NCBI RefSeq assembly: GCF_019263705.2
Contig: NZ_JADQDK010000001.1
Location: 5,952,001 to 6,016,000, forward strand
DNA length: 64,000 nucleotides
Origin: Pseudonocardia abyssalis
Lineage (GTDB): Bacteria; Actinomycetota; Actinomycetes; Mycobacteriales; Pseudonocardiaceae
Direction: 5' to 3'
A model generated the notes under the pieces. The model did not search any database and was not told where the DNA came from. It saw only the letters and a program-made list of their open reading frames with translations. Each line of letters opens with the position of its first letter. Position 1 is the stretch's first letter. Shown here piece by piece: positions 16,402 through 25,950 of this stretch. The translations under genes and the position numbers were made by a program.

Positions 16402-17642
16402 TCGCACAGGGGCTCGCGGGGGCCGACCCGGACGCGGAGCAGACGCTGATGGAGGTGCTGCTGACCGACCACGGGGCCCCCGGCCCGTACGCCGGGTACC
16501 GGCGCCTGCGCGAACGGGCACCGCGGCTGCGGACCGCCGCCGGTCTGCTCGTGCTCAGCGGGTACCGCGACTGCGAGGCGGCGCTACGCAACCGGGCGCT
16601 GGGCAAGATGGACGAGTCGCTGGGCTTCCAACTCGCCGCCGTGCCCGAGGACCTGCGTCGGCAGGCTCTGCGCCGGTTCCGTCGCACCATGCTGTTCCGC
16701 AACCCGCCCGACCACACCCGGCTGCGGCGGCTGGTGTCGTCGGTGTTCACCCCTCGGCACGTCGAGGCGCTGCGCCCGGCGGTGGTGCGGCGGATCGACG
16801 CGCTGCTCGACGGGTTCGCCGGGCGTGACGTCCTCGACGTCGTCACCGAGCTGGCCCTGCCGTTGCCGGTCGGGGTGATCGGCGACCTGCTGGGTGTCCC
16901 GGACATCGACCTCGCGGTCGCCGCGCCGTGGGTGCGGCACCTGGTGGCCCCGCTGGAGCCCAGCGCCGACGTCGCTGCGGTGGAGGCCGCGGTGCACGCC
17001 GAGGACCAGCTCGCGGCCTACGTCGGCGACCTGCTCGCCGAGAAGCGACGACGCCCTGGCGACGACCTGCTCAGCCGGCTCGCCACCGCGCGCGGCGAGG
17101 ACCAACTCGACGACGACGAGTGCGTCGGCACCGCGATCCTGCTGTTCGCGGCGGGCTTCGAGACCACGACCAACCTGATCGGCAACGGCCTGGCGGCGTT
17201 GCTCGGGGCGCCGGTGCAGGCCGCCCTGCTGCGTGAGCGTCCCGGCCTGGCCGGGCACGCCGTGGAGGAGATGCTGCGGTTCGACGCCCCGGTGCAGACC
17301 GACGGCCGGACGGCACTGGTCGACACCGCGGTCGCAGACGTCGAGGTCGGGGCAGGCCAGGTCGTCCTGATGCTGCTCGGCGCCGGCAACCGTGACCCGG
17401 AGGTCTACACCGATCCGGACTCCCTGCACATCACCCGCCGTCAGGCCGCGCCCCTTTCCTTCGGCGGCGGCCTGCACTTCTGCCTGGGGGCACCGCTGGC
17501 CCGGTTGGAGGCGGTCGAGCTTTTCCCCCGCCTGCTGGCCCGGTTCCCCGAGCTGGCCACCGCAGGCACGGCGACCTGGCGTCCCGGCCTGTCGTTCCGC
17601 GGCCTCGCCCGCCTTCCCGTCGCGCCGGGCCGTCCGGCCTGA
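16398..17642 (+). CDS. Cytochrome P450 (second of tandem pair)
   Basis: A 414-aa soluble class I-type P450. Visible motifs are I-helix LFAAGFETTTN, ExxR VEEMLRF, and heme loop FGGGLHFCLGAPLAR with C362. GTG 16398 overlaps the upstream stop (GTGA), so translation is coupled. It is clearly different in subfamily from the first P450: shorter, with the classic AGFETT helix. No ferredoxin is encoded between 14953 and 18816, so electrons may come from the ferredoxin and reductase at 9948-11292. Confidence 0.92.
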   Translation: MIAQGLAGADPDAEQTLMEVLLTDHGAPGPYAGYRRLRERAPRLRTAAGLLVLSGYRDCEAALRNRALGKMDESLGFQLAAVPEDLRRQALRRFRRTMLFRNPPDHTRLRRLVSSVFTPRHVEALRPAVVRRIDALLDGFAGRDVLDVVTELALPLPVGVIGDLLGVPDIDLAVAAPWVRHLVAPLEPSADVAAVEAAVHAEDQLAAYVGDLLAEKRRRPGDDLLSRLATARGEDQLDDDECVGTAILLFAAGFETTTNLIGNGLAALLGAPVQAALLRERPGLAGHAVEEMLRFDAPVQTDGRTALVDTAVADVEVGAGQVVLMLLGAGNRDPEVYTDPDSLHITRRQAAPLSFGGGLHFCLGAPLARLEAVELFPRLLARFPELATAGTATWRPGLSFRGLARLPVAPGRPA

Positions 17643-17670
17643 CGTCCGAACCAGCCCTTCCGGAGGAACC

Positions 17671-18816
17671 ATGAGCGCCACCCGATCCCCGTGGATGAAC
17701 ACCGACCTCGACGACTTCCGCGACATGGCCCGCACGTTCTGCGAGAAGGAGCTGGCTCCCCACCAGGACCGCTGGATGGAGCAGAAGCAGGTCGACCGGG
17801 AGTTGTGGAACAAGGCGGGGGAGGTCGGCCTGCTGTGCCTGTCGATCCCCGAGGAGTACGGCGGCGGCGGCGGCAACTTCGCGCACGAGGCCGTGCTGAT
17901 CGAGGAGCAGGCCGCCTGCGGGGACAGCTGCTGGGGAGTGGCCCTGCACAACGCGATCGTGGCGCACTACGTGCTCGCCTACGGGACCGAGCAGCAGAAG
18001 CTGGGCTGGCTTCCGAAGCTGGCCAGCGGGGAGTGGGTCGGCGCCATCGCGATGACCGAGCCCGGCACCGGATCCGATCTCCAGAACGTGCAGACGAAAG
18101 CGGTTCGTGAGGGCGACGACTACGTGGTGAACGGCGCGAAGACGTTCATCACCAACGGTGGCCAGGCCGACGTGGTCCTCGTGGTGGCCAAGACCGACCC
18201 CGCGGCGGGTGCGCAGGGTATCTCGTTGCTCGTCGTGGAGGCCGAGCGCGCGGGCTTCCGCCGCGGGCGGATCCTGGACAAGGTCGGGCTCAAGGGCCAG
18301 GACACCGCCGAGCTGTTCTTCGACGACGTCCGCGTCCCGGTCGGGAACCTGCTGGGCGGTACCGAGGGCCAGGGCTTCGTCCAGCTGATGCAGCAGCTTC
18401 CCCAGGAGCGGCTGCTCATCGGGATCACCTCGGTGGCCGCGATGGAGATGGCCGTGCGGGAGACCGTCCGCTACACCAAGGATCGCTCGGCGTTCGGCCG
18501 TGAGGTCTTCTCGTTCCAGAACACCCGCTTCACCCTGGCCGAGGCCGCGACGGAGGCCCGGGTGTGCCGGGTGTTCCTCGACGACTGCATCACCAAGCAC
18601 CTCGCCGGGGAGCTCGACATCCCGACGGTCGCGATGCTCAAGTGGTGGACCAGCGAGCGTGCGATGCGCGTGATCGACGAATGTGTACAGCTGCACGGCG
18701 GCTACGGCTACATGAGCGAGTACCGGATCGCCCGTGCGTGGACCGACCAGCGGGTGCAGAAGATCTACGGCGGGACCAACGAGATCATGAAGGAGATCAT
18801 CTCGCGCACGCTCTGA
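17671..18816 (+). CDS. Acyl-CoA dehydrogenase, long-chain (LCAD/IVD-like) type
   Basis: A 381-aa flavoprotein with the family's helical N-domain, the AMTEPGTGSD FAD/substrate motif, and the closing block VQKIYGGTNEIMKEI. The usual short-chain base position (YEGT) is Gly. Instead E246 in LPQERLLIG lies in the helix that carries the base in LCAD and isovaleryl-CoA dehydrogenase, so those are the closest functional models. CGGAGG precedes the ATG, 28 bp after the second P450, consistent with one operon. It likely dehydrogenates an acyl-CoA derived from the P450 substrate. Confidence 0.9.
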   Translation: MSATRSPWMNTDLDDFRDMARTFCEKELAPHQDRWMEQKQVDRELWNKAGEVGLLCLSIPEEYGGGGGNFAHEAVLIEEQAACGDSCWGVALHNAIVAHYVLAYGTEQQKLGWLPKLASGEWVGAIAMTEPGTGSDLQNVQTKAVREGDDYVVNGAKTFITNGGQADVVLVVAKTDPAAGAQGISLLVVEAERAGFRRGRILDKVGLKGQDTAELFFDDVRVPVGNLLGGTEGQGFVQLMQQLPQERLLIGITSVAAMEMAVRETVRYTKDRSAFGREVFSFQNTRFTLAEAATEARVCRVFLDDCITKHLAGELDIPTVAMLKWWTSERAMRVIDECVQLHGGYGYMSEYRIARAWTDQRVQKIYGGTNEIMKEIISRTL

Positions 18817-18821
18817 ACGAG

Positions 18822-18838
18822 GCCGGACCCGATCCGGC
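18822..18838 (+). terminator. Short hairpin after acyl-CoA dehydrogenase
   Basis: Perfect 6-bp arms (18822-18827 and 18833-18838) with a 5-nt loop, 5 bp after the stop. It is weak and has no T-run, but it sits at the plausible end of the P450 operon. Confidence 0.3.
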
Positions 18839-18887
18839 ACGAGACCGGGGTCCGATACGGTGTCGACATCCGAGCGGGGGAGGCGCG

Positions 18888-19694
18888 ATGTCCGAAGCCG
18901 TGGCCGGGGTGCGCTGGCCCGCGGAGTGGCCGAAGCGGTCGATGATCGGGCTCGTCCTGCGCTCGGGGTGCGTCCTCGGATTCGGTGCGCTGCTGCTCTG
19001 GACGGGCGTGGTGAGCATCGGTCGCGACGACGTCGGGTCCGTGATCGGGTCGGTGCTCGTGCTCGCCGGGGTGGCGCTCGTCGGCTCCGCGGTGATCGGG
19101 ATCGTCGCCGCGGCGGCGCACCGCCCGCGGCGGCTGACCGTGGTTCGGGGGCGCTCCGAGCGTTTCGACGAGAACGGCGTCGCCGTGCCCGGGGCCCGTG
19201 GCGTCGCCGTCGCCTCGGCCGTCACGGCGGGAGCGGTCGCCCTCACCGCCGGGGCTCTGCTCTTGGCGCCCGGCCCGGCGTGGGTCGTGGCATGCCTCGG
19301 GCTGCTCGGCGTCGCCTGGCCGGTCGCGGCGGCGGTCCGCCGGCTGCACGGCGTCGAGGAGCTCGTCGTCGTCCCGGCCGGGCTCGAGTACCGCTCGCCG
19401 TCCGGATCGGTGGCTGTGGAGTGGGACGCCGTCGTCTCGATCGTGGCCCGGGCGCCGTACCGCGGACGCCTGATCGGGGTGGTGACGAGCGCGCCCGCGA
19501 TGCGCAGACGGGGGACGGACGGGCCGTGGTCGGCCGAGGAGGTCCCGACCTGGAACGGCGGGCTGCCGCTGCCGGTCGACCGGCTCGACGCCGACCCGTT
19601 GCTGGTTCTCGACCTGCTCGACCGTGCCCGTACGGACCCGGCTCTGCGCGCCCGGCTCGGCTCGGACGTCGACCCGCGCTCCGCGGTGCGCTGA
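18888..19694 (+). CDS. Membrane protein of unknown function (PH-like C-terminal part)
   Basis: A 268-aa protein with four hydrophobic helices arranged as two pairs (about residues 20-65 and 103-148). A soluble, beta-rich region follows (about 155-250) containing VVVPAGLEYRSPSG and VEWDAVVSIV, a pattern seen in bacterial PH-like membrane proteins. GGGGGAGG lies just upstream of the ATG. It sits between the P450 operon and the mce operon and overlaps neither. The specific role is unknown. Confidence 0.65.
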   Translation: MSEAVAGVRWPAEWPKRSMIGLVLRSGCVLGFGALLLWTGVVSIGRDDVGSVIGSVLVLAGVALVGSAVIGIVAAAAHRPRRLTVVRGRSERFDENGVAVPGARGVAVASAVTAGAVALTAGALLLAPGPAWVVACLGLLGVAWPVAAAVRRLHGVEELVVVPAGLEYRSPSGSVAVEWDAVVSIVARAPYRGRLIGVVTSAPAMRRRGTDGPWSAEEVPTWNGGLPLPVDRLDADPLLVLDLLDRARTDPALRARLGSDVDPRSAVR

Positions 19695-19737
19695 CGCGAC
19701 TTCCCCCGTCGCGCAACTGTCGCCGAGCGCACCGGGC

Positions 19738-19753
19738 GTTAACCGCGGCTAAC
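19738..19753. promoter_or_regulatory. Near-perfect 16-bp palindrome upstream of the mce operon
   Basis: GTTA-N8-TAAC with a CCGCGG core; 14 of 16 positions are symmetrical. It lies 95 bp before the first YrbE start. The same outer half-sites and spacing occur at 60948-60963 in the carboxylase/dehydrogenase divergon. It is a candidate operator for a shared TetR-type regulator. Confidence 0.45.
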
Positions 19754-19847
19754 TATTTTGGGCGATGACCGTTACCTCTGCCTGCCCGGCCCGTTGAGAC
19801 CAGCATCACGGTCCATCTCCGGGCCACGAGCGGAACGAGGGGACGCG

Positions 19848-20633
19848 GTGACCGCAGCAGGTCGATTCCCTGGTAGCACAGCCCTGCAGGAGATCGGGCA
19901 GCTCCTGGCGCTCGCGCGGGAGGTCGGCCGTGCCCTGTTCCGCCCCCCGTTCCAGACCAAGGAGTTCATCCAGCAGTCGTGGTTCGTCGCGAGCGTGACG
20001 ATGTTGCCGGCCGCGCTGGTGTCCATCCCGTTCGGTGCGGTGATCGCCCTGCAGTTGGCGTCGCTGACAGAGCAGCTGGGTGCACAGTCGTTCACCGGGT
20101 CGGCGGGCGTGCTGGCGATCGTCCAGCAGGCGGCGCCGGTCGTCACCGCGCTGCTGATCGCGGGGGCGGGCGGCTCGGCGATCTGCGCCGATCTCGGCGC
20201 CCGCACCATCCGCGAGGAGATCGCCGCGATGGAGGTGCTCGGCATCTCCCCCATCCAGCGGCTCGTCGTCCCCAGGGTGCTGGCCGCGATGCTGGTCGCG
20301 GTCGTGCTCTCCGCGATGGTCAGCGTCGTGGGCGTGTTGGGCGGCTACTTCTTCAACGTGGTGCTGCAGGGCGGCACGCCCGGGGCGTACATCGCGTCGT
20401 TCTCCGCGCTCTCGCAGCTCTCCGACATCGCGATCGGCGAGATCAAGGCGGCACTCTTCGGGCTGATCGCCGGGATCGTCGCCAGCTACCGGGGCCTGAA
20501 CACCCCGCCGGGCCCACGTGGCGTCGGGGACGCGGTCAACCAGTCGGTGGTCATCTCCTTCCTCCTGCTGTTCCTGTTCAACCTCATCCTCACGGCGATC
20601 TATCTGCAGGTCGTCCCGCCCAAGGGATCGTGA
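19848..20633 (+). CDS. yrbEA: YrbE/MlaE-family permease A of mce transporter
   Basis: A 261-aa MlaE permease with five to six TM helices and the conserved cytoplasmic coupling helix region (ADLGARTIREEIAAMEVLGIS) that contacts the Mla/Mce ATPase. GTG 19848 is chosen because of the nearby GAGGGG and the normal family length; an upstream ATG at 19758 would add a Pro/Arg-rich extension. It is the first gene of the ten-gene mce operon, ending in TGATG with the second permease. No ATPase (MceG/Mkl) is encoded in this window, as is usual for actinobacteria that share one. Confidence 0.92.
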   Translation: MTAAGRFPGSTALQEIGQLLALAREVGRALFRPPFQTKEFIQQSWFVASVTMLPAALVSIPFGAVIALQLASLTEQLGAQSFTGSAGVLAIVQQAAPVVTALLIAGAGGSAICADLGARTIREEIAAMEVLGISPIQRLVVPRVLAAMLVAVVLSAMVSVVGVLGGYFFNVVLQGGTPGAYIASFSALSQLSDIAIGEIKAALFGLIAGIVASYRGLNTPPGPRGVGDAVNQSVVISFLLLFLFNLILTAIYLQVVPPKGS

Positions 20634-21496
20634 TGTCCGCCGAACGCGACAACCTGCGCCTGCTCGTCGACCCGCGGCTGCGGCGTGCTGCCGGTGCCCC
20701 CGTCCGGTGGCTGGACGACCTCGGCAGCCAGATGCTGTTCTTCCTGCGGACCCTCGCCTGGGGACCGCGCACCGTGCGGCGCTACAAGCGCGAGGTGATC
20801 CGGCTGCTGGCCGAGGTCAGCTTCGGCTCCGGTGCGCTCGCGGTGATCGGCGGCACCGTCGGCGTGGTCACCGCGATGTGCTTCTTCACCGGCAGCGTCG
20901 TGGGCCTGCAGGGCTTCGCCGCGCTCAACCAGATCGGTGCCGCGGCGCTGACCGGTTTCATCACCGCCTACTTCAACACTCGCGAGATCGCGCCGCTGGT
21001 CTCCGGTATCGCGCTCTCGGCCACCGTCGGCTGCGGCTTCACCGCGCAGCTGGGTGCGATGCGCATCTCCGAGGAGATCGACGCCATCGAGGTGATGGCC
21101 GTGCCCAGCCTGCCCTTCCTGGTGACCACCCGCGTCGTCGCCGGTCTGGTCGCGGTGGTCCCGATCTACGTGATCGGGCTGGTGTCCTCCTACGGCTCCT
21201 CACAGGTCGTCACGACCCTGTTCTACGGACAGTCGGCCGGCACCTACGAGCACTACTTCGAACTCTTCCTCCCGCCGGGCGACGTGCTCTGGTCCTTCGG
21301 AAAGGTCCTCCTCTTCGCGGTGGTGGTGATCATGGTGCACTGCCGGGCGGGCTACACCGCGAGCGGCGGGCCGGCCGGCGTCGGCGTCGCCGTCGGCAAC
21401 GCGGTGCGCACCTCGCTGGTCGCGGTGACGCTGCTCGACCTGATGCTGAGCCTGGCCATCTGGGGTTCCACGACCACCGTCCGGATCGCCGGATGA
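20633..21496 (+). CDS. yrbEB: YrbE/MlaE-family permease B of mce transporter
   Basis: A 287-aa MlaE permease. The coupling motif is AQLGAMRISEEIDAIEVMAV; about five TM helices follow a 50-residue N-terminal region with an amphipathic interface helix. It would form the heterodimeric inner-membrane channel with YrbEA. The start overlaps the upstream stop (TGATG) and its own stop overlaps mceA (ATGA). Confidence 0.92.
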   Translation: MSAERDNLRLLVDPRLRRAAGAPVRWLDDLGSQMLFFLRTLAWGPRTVRRYKREVIRLLAEVSFGSGALAVIGGTVGVVTAMCFFTGSVVGLQGFAALNQIGAAALTGFITAYFNTREIAPLVSGIALSATVGCGFTAQLGAMRISEEIDAIEVMAVPSLPFLVTTRVVAGLVAVVPIYVIGLVSSYGSSQVVTTLFYGQSAGTYEHYFELFLPPGDVLWSFGKVLLFAVVVIMVHCRAGYTASGGPAGVGVAVGNAVRTSLVAVTLLDLMLSLAIWGSTTTVRIAG

Positions 21497-22692
21497 GCGG
21501 GCAATGGAGCCGGACCGCGATCCGGATGCTCGGAGTCGGGTTCATCGCGATGGTCATCGGCGCCGTGGTGCTCACCGTGGCGCTGTACCAGAAGGCCTTC
21601 ACCCCGGTCGTGCCGGTGACGCTGCAGCTCACGGAGCTCCCCGACCAGTTCGAGGAGTCCGCCGACGTCAAGCTCGACGGACTGATCGTCGGCGCCGTCG
21701 AGTCCATCACCCAGCGCGACGGGTTGGTCGAGGTGCGGCTCGGACTCGACCCCGCAGTCGTGGATCAGATCCCGGCCGACGTGTCCGCCCGGCTGGTGCC
21801 CAAGACCCTCTTCGGGCCGCGGTTCGTCGACCTCGCGACCACCGGGTCGACGACAGCGCCCCTGACGGAGGGCGCGGTCATCGGCCTCGACCGTTCATCG
21901 AGCGCGATCGAGCTGCAGCGCCTGCTCGACGGCCTGCTCCCGCTGCTGCGCCAGGTCCAGCCGCAGGACCTCGCGATGACGCTGAACGCGGTGTCCACGG
22001 CGCTGTCGGGCAACGGCGCGGACCTGGGGGAGACAGCGGTGCTGTTGCAGGACTACGTCGCCGAGCTCAACACCGTCCTGCCGGACCTGCAGGCCGACAT
22101 CAGCGGGCTGGCCGACACCGCCGACCTCTACACCGACGCGGCCCCGGACCTGCTCGACGCCGCCGAGGACCTGACCGTCACCAGCCGGACCGTCGCCGAG
22201 CTGGAGGCGCAGCTCGCCGCGCTCTATCCCATGGTCACCACCGCGTCGGACGACCTGACGCAGTTCCTCGACCTCAACGGCACCACCGTCGTCGAGCTGG
22301 CGGCGGCGGCCAACCCGACCCTTGGCCTGCTCGCGCAGTACTCACCCGTGTTCGCCTGCACCTTCGACAACCTCGCCGTGATGGACGAGCGGCTCGCCCG
22401 CCTGTGGGGCGGCGGGCGCGAGTTCCCCGGCCTCTACCTCGACATCGAGGTCGGTGGCAGCCGAGGCAAGTACGTGCCGGGCCAGGACGAGGCCCGCTAC
22501 GTCGACGACCGGGCCCCGTACTGCGTCCCCGGACCGCCGGAGGGGATCAACGCCTCTCAGTACGCCGGTGGGGAGCACCCGGAGTACTCGCTGCCCGGCG
22601 GGCCGATCGAGGACGGGTCCGACCATCCGCTGCCCCCGCGCTACCAGAGCGAGACCGACCCCGTGGCGAACCTGATCGGAGGCGGACGATGA
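21493..22692 (+). CDS. mceA: MCE-family protein A
   Basis: 399 aa: one N-terminal TM anchor (about 13-35), the MlaD beta-barrel domain (about 40-120), a long helical stretch (about 130-285), and a Gly/Pro/Asp-rich C-terminus with three Cys. It is a predicted subunit of the hexameric lipid conduit. ATGA overlaps with neighbours on both sides. The barrel is relatively divergent, starting VPVTLQLTELPDQFEES, but its position directly after the two permeases fits MceA. Confidence 0.88.
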   Translation: MSGQWSRTAIRMLGVGFIAMVIGAVVLTVALYQKAFTPVVPVTLQLTELPDQFEESADVKLDGLIVGAVESITQRDGLVEVRLGLDPAVVDQIPADVSARLVPKTLFGPRFVDLATTGSTTAPLTEGAVIGLDRSSSAIELQRLLDGLLPLLRQVQPQDLAMTLNAVSTALSGNGADLGETAVLLQDYVAELNTVLPDLQADISGLADTADLYTDAAPDLLDAAEDLTVTSRTVAELEAQLAALYPMVTTASDDLTQFLDLNGTTVVELAAAANPTLGLLAQYSPVFACTFDNLAVMDERLARLWGGGREFPGLYLDIEVGGSRGKYVPGQDEARYVDDRAPYCVPGPPEGINASQYAGGEHPEYSLPGGPIEDGSDHPLPPRYQSETDPVANLIGGGR

Positions 22693-23753
22693 GTGTCGAC
22701 CTGCGTGGGGTCGTCGCACCGCTGGTGAAGATGCTCGTGTTCATCGTGGTCACGGCCGTGGCCACGACCGGTCTGGCGATCGTCATCACCAACTACAGCC
22801 CCGGGGACCGGACGAGCTACACAGCGCGGTTCACCGACGTCACCGGGCTGGTCGAAGGCGACGACGTGCGGATCGCCGGAGTCCGCGTCGGGTCCGTCGA
22901 GGACATCCGGGTGGTCGAGCAGACCCTGGCCGAGGTGCGGTTCACGGTGCTCGCCGACCGGTCGCTGCCGGGGACCTCGACGGCCGCGATCCGGTACCGC
23001 AACCTGGTGGGCCAGCGCTACCTGGCGATCGGGCGCGGCGACGCCGCCCCCGGACCGGCGCTGGAACCCGGCGCGACCATCCCGCTGGAGCGCACCACCG
23101 GCCCGCTCAACCTGACCGCCCTGCTCAACGGGTTCCGGCCGCTGTTCCAGGCGCTCTCGCCGCAGGACGTCAACCAGCTCTCCTACGAGATCATCCAGGT
23201 GCTGCAGGGTGAGGGCGGCACCATCCGCAGCCTGCTCACCCGCACCGCGGACCTGACCGGCGCGATCGCCGACCGCGACGCGGTGATCGGCGAGGTGATC
23301 ACCAACTTCGACGAGGTGCTGGGTACGGTCGCCGACCGGGACACCGAGCTCGGCGCGGTGCTCACCCAGCTCCAGCAGCTGGTGAGCGGGCTGGCCGAGG
23401 ACCGCCGCCCGATCGGCGACGCCGTGGCGGCGCTGGGGGAGCTGACCGACACGACCGCCGGCCTGCTCGACGAGGCCCGTCCCGCGCTGCGCAGCGACAT
23501 CGCCGCGCTCGGTGACCTGTCCCGCCGGCTGGCCGACCAGGAGGGCGAGATCGAGCCCGCCCTGCAGAACCTGCCGATCAAGGCGGAGAAGATGGTGCGC
23601 AACTTCAGCCAGGGTGGCAGCTTCTTCTCGTTGTTCCTGTGCTCGGTGTCCACCCAGATCGGCTGGTCGGCGATGGGCATCGAGCCGGTCCAGCTCACCG
23701 ACATCTACCCGGACGCCACGGTGCTGGCGCCGCAGCCGAGGTGCGTGCAATGA
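22689..23753 (+). CDS. mceB: MCE-family protein B
   Basis: 354 aa with TM anchor (about 10-32), MlaD domain (about 42-120) containing the family hallmark VRIAGVRVGSV, a helical region to about 300, and a C-terminal segment with FSQGGSFFSLFLCSV. Translationally coupled by ATGA overlaps to mceA and mceC. It likely contributes one ring subunit and one strand of the helical tunnel. Confidence 0.9.
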   Translation: MSVDLRGVVAPLVKMLVFIVVTAVATTGLAIVITNYSPGDRTSYTARFTDVTGLVEGDDVRIAGVRVGSVEDIRVVEQTLAEVRFTVLADRSLPGTSTAAIRYRNLVGQRYLAIGRGDAAPGPALEPGATIPLERTTGPLNLTALLNGFRPLFQALSPQDVNQLSYEIIQVLQGEGGTIRSLLTRTADLTGAIADRDAVIGEVITNFDEVLGTVADRDTELGAVLTQLQQLVSGLAEDRRPIGDAVAALGELTDTTAGLLDEARPALRSDIAALGDLSRRLADQEGEIEPALQNLPIKAEKMVRNFSQGGSFFSLFLCSVSTQIGWSAMGIEPVQLTDIYPDATVLAPQPRCVQ

Positions 23754-24733
23754 GATTCCTCCTCGAGGGCAACCGGATCCCCACGGCGGTGATCGGTCTG
23801 ACGGTCATCGTCGCCTTCATCCTCGGTGCCTTCTTCGTCGACGAGCTCCCGGTGATCGGGAGCGGTCCCAGCTACCACGCCGAGTTCTCCGAGGCGGCAG
23901 GGCTGCGCGACGACGACGAGGTCCGGGTCGCCGGGGTCAGCGTCGGCCGCGTGGAGTCGATCGAGCTGGCCGGGGACCGCGTGCGGGTCGGTTTCACGGC
24001 CGACGAGGCCTGGGTCGGAGACGCCAGCTCGGCGTCCATCGAGATCAAGGACCTGCTGGGTCAGAAGTACCTCGCGGTCGAGCCCGCGGGGTCGGCCGCC
24101 CTGGAGCCCGGCGCGACGATCCCGCTGGAGCGCACCCGCTCGCCCTACGACGTGACCCAGGCGCTGGAGGGCCTCAGCGACACGGTGGGTGAGCTGGACA
24201 CCGCGCAGCTCGCCGAGGGCATGCGGGTGGTGGCAGACACGTTCGCCGACTCCCCGGAGGAGGTCCGCGGGGCACTCGACGGGCTGTCGCGGCTCTCCCG
24301 CACCATCTCCAGCCGGGACGCCGAGATCGCGTCGCTGCTCGACGGGGCGAACACGGTCAGCGGCGTGCTCGCGGACCGGGACGAGACCTTCGCGCGGCTG
24401 CTCTCCGACGGCGAGCTCCTGCTGGCCGAGCTGTCCCGGCGCCAGGAGGCGATCGACTCCTTCCTCGCCGGCGCGCGCCGGATGTCGGCGCAGTTCACCG
24501 GGCTGGTGGAGGACAACCGCGAGCAGATCGGCCCGGCACTGGCCGAGCTGGAGCGGATCACCGCGATCCTGCAGCGCAACCGCGACAACCTCGCCCTCGG
24601 GATCGAGCGTCTCGCACCGGTCATCCGGGTGGGCGCGAACATCATCGGCAACGGCCGCTGGTTCGAGGCGTACTTCTGCAACATCGCGCCCCCGTCGGTG
24701 GGCCCGATCAACTCCGAGGGGTGCACGCTGTGA
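23750..24733 (+). CDS. mceC: MCE-family protein C
   Basis: 327 aa, with TM anchor about 10-30 and an MlaD domain carrying [12 protein letters not shown] and a [11 protein letters not shown] strand. The helical tail ends in [13 protein letters not shown], the NGxWFxxYxCN-type ending common to MceC/MceB proteins. It is the shortest of the six Mce proteins here. Coupled to mceB and mceD by overlapping start/stop codons. Confidence 0.9.
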   Translation: MRFLLEGNRIPTAVIGLTVIVAFILGAFFVDELPVIGSGPSYHAEFSEAAGLRDDDEVRVAGVSVGRVESIELAGDRVRVGFTADEAWVGDASSASIEIKDLLGQKYLAVEPAGSAALEPGATIPLERTRSPYDVTQALEGLSDTVGELDTAQLAEGMRVVADTFADSPEEVRGALDGLSRLSRTISSRDAEIASLLDGANTVSGVLADRDETFARLLSDGELLLAELSRRQEAIDSFLAGARRMSAQFTGLVEDNREQIGPALAELERITAILQRNRDNLALGIERLAPVIRVGANIIGNGRWFEAYFCNIAPPSVGPINSEGCTL

Positions 24734-25950
24734 GCGCCGGGTCCTGGATCGAACAGCACTCCCGCCCGATCGCGGTCGGTGCGATCGCGGTGCTGGTCGC
24801 GCTCGGCGTCGCCGCGGCCCTCGGCGGGCCCGAGCCGCGCCGGGTCACCGCCTACTTCGGCTCGGCGGTGGGGCTCTACACCGGGTCTGACGTGCGGGTG
24901 CTGGGTGTCCCGATCGGCCGGGTCGCCGAGGTGGTGCCCGAGGGTGACCGGGTCCGTGCCGAGCTGGAGCTCGACGACGGATGGGATGTCCCCGCGGACG
25001 CGCTCGCGGCCGTGGTCATCCCCACCCTCGTGGCCGACCGGTACGTGCAGCTCGCCCCGGCCTACACCGGCGGCGAGCGGCTCGCCGACGGGGCGGTGAT
25101 CCCGCTGGAGCGCACCGCGGTGCCGGTCGAGCTGGACGAGATCGTCTCGTCGGTCGACGACCTGACCACCGCACTGGGCCCCGAGGGTGCCAACCGCGAC
25201 GGGGCGCTGTCGGAGCTGCTGCAGGTGGGAGCGGACAACCTGGACGGCAACGGTGCGCTGCTGGGCGACACGATCACCGAGCTGTCCGGGGCGACCGCCA
25301 CGCTGTCCGGGTCGCGCGAGGAGCTGTTCGGGACGATCGCCGGGCTGCAGGAGTTCACCAGCACGCTGGCGGCGAACGACGACGACGTCCGCGCCTTCAC
25401 CGAGCAGCTCGCGCAGGTCAGCGGCTTCCTCGAGGAGGACCGCCCGCAGCTCGACGCGGCCCTGCGCGAGGGTGCGGCCGCGCTCGGCACGCTGGCCGGG
25501 TTCGTGGCCGACAACCGCGAGGCGCTCGACACCGACGTCGAGCAGCTGGTGTCGGTCACCGGGGTACTGGTCGAGCAACGCGACGCGCTCGCCGAGATCC
25601 TGGACGTCGGGCCGATGGCGTTCAACAACCTGCTCAACACCTATGACCCGTCCAGCGGCACCCTGCACGCCCGGCTCAACGTCAACGAGCTGGCCTACCC
25701 GCCGCTGCTGACCGCCTGCGATCTGGTGGACCGGATCCTGCCCGAGCCCGAGGGACAGGTCACCGAGGAGGTCGAGGACCTGTGCCGGCCGGTGCAGAAC
25801 GTGCTCGACGACGTCGTCCGGTTGCCCACCGGGACCGAGGTGCTCACGGCGCTGCAGACCGGCGACCTCGGGTCGCTGCCGCTGTCGCTGTTCCCCGAGC
25901 CCGGCGACGAGCGGACGGGTCTCTACCAGCCCGAAGGGGGCAGCCGATGA
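24730..25950 (+). CDS. mceD: MCE-family protein D
   Basis: 406 aa, GTG start overlapping mceC's stop (GTGA). TM anchor at about 12-32, MlaD domain with [14 protein letters not shown] and a [10 protein letters not shown] strand, a long helical section (about 130-290), and an extended C-terminus with two Cys (near TACDLV and VEDLCRP). Standard MceD position and architecture. Confidence 0.9.
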   Translation: MSAGSWIEQHSRPIAVGAIAVLVALGVAAALGGPEPRRVTAYFGSAVGLYTGSDVRVLGVPIGRVAEVVPEGDRVRAELELDDGWDVPADALAAVVIPTLVADRYVQLAPAYTGGERLADGAVIPLERTAVPVELDEIVSSVDDLTTALGPEGANRDGALSELLQVGADNLDGNGALLGDTITELSGATATLSGSREELFGTIAGLQEFTSTLAANDDDVRAFTEQLAQVSGFLEEDRPQLDAALREGAAALGTLAGFVADNREALDTDVEQLVSVTGVLVEQRDALAEILDVGPMAFNNLLNTYDPSSGTLHARLNVNELAYPPLLTACDLVDRILPEPEGQVTEEVEDLCRPVQNVLDDVVRLPTGTEVLTALQTGDLGSLPLSLFPEPGDERTGLYQPEGGSR

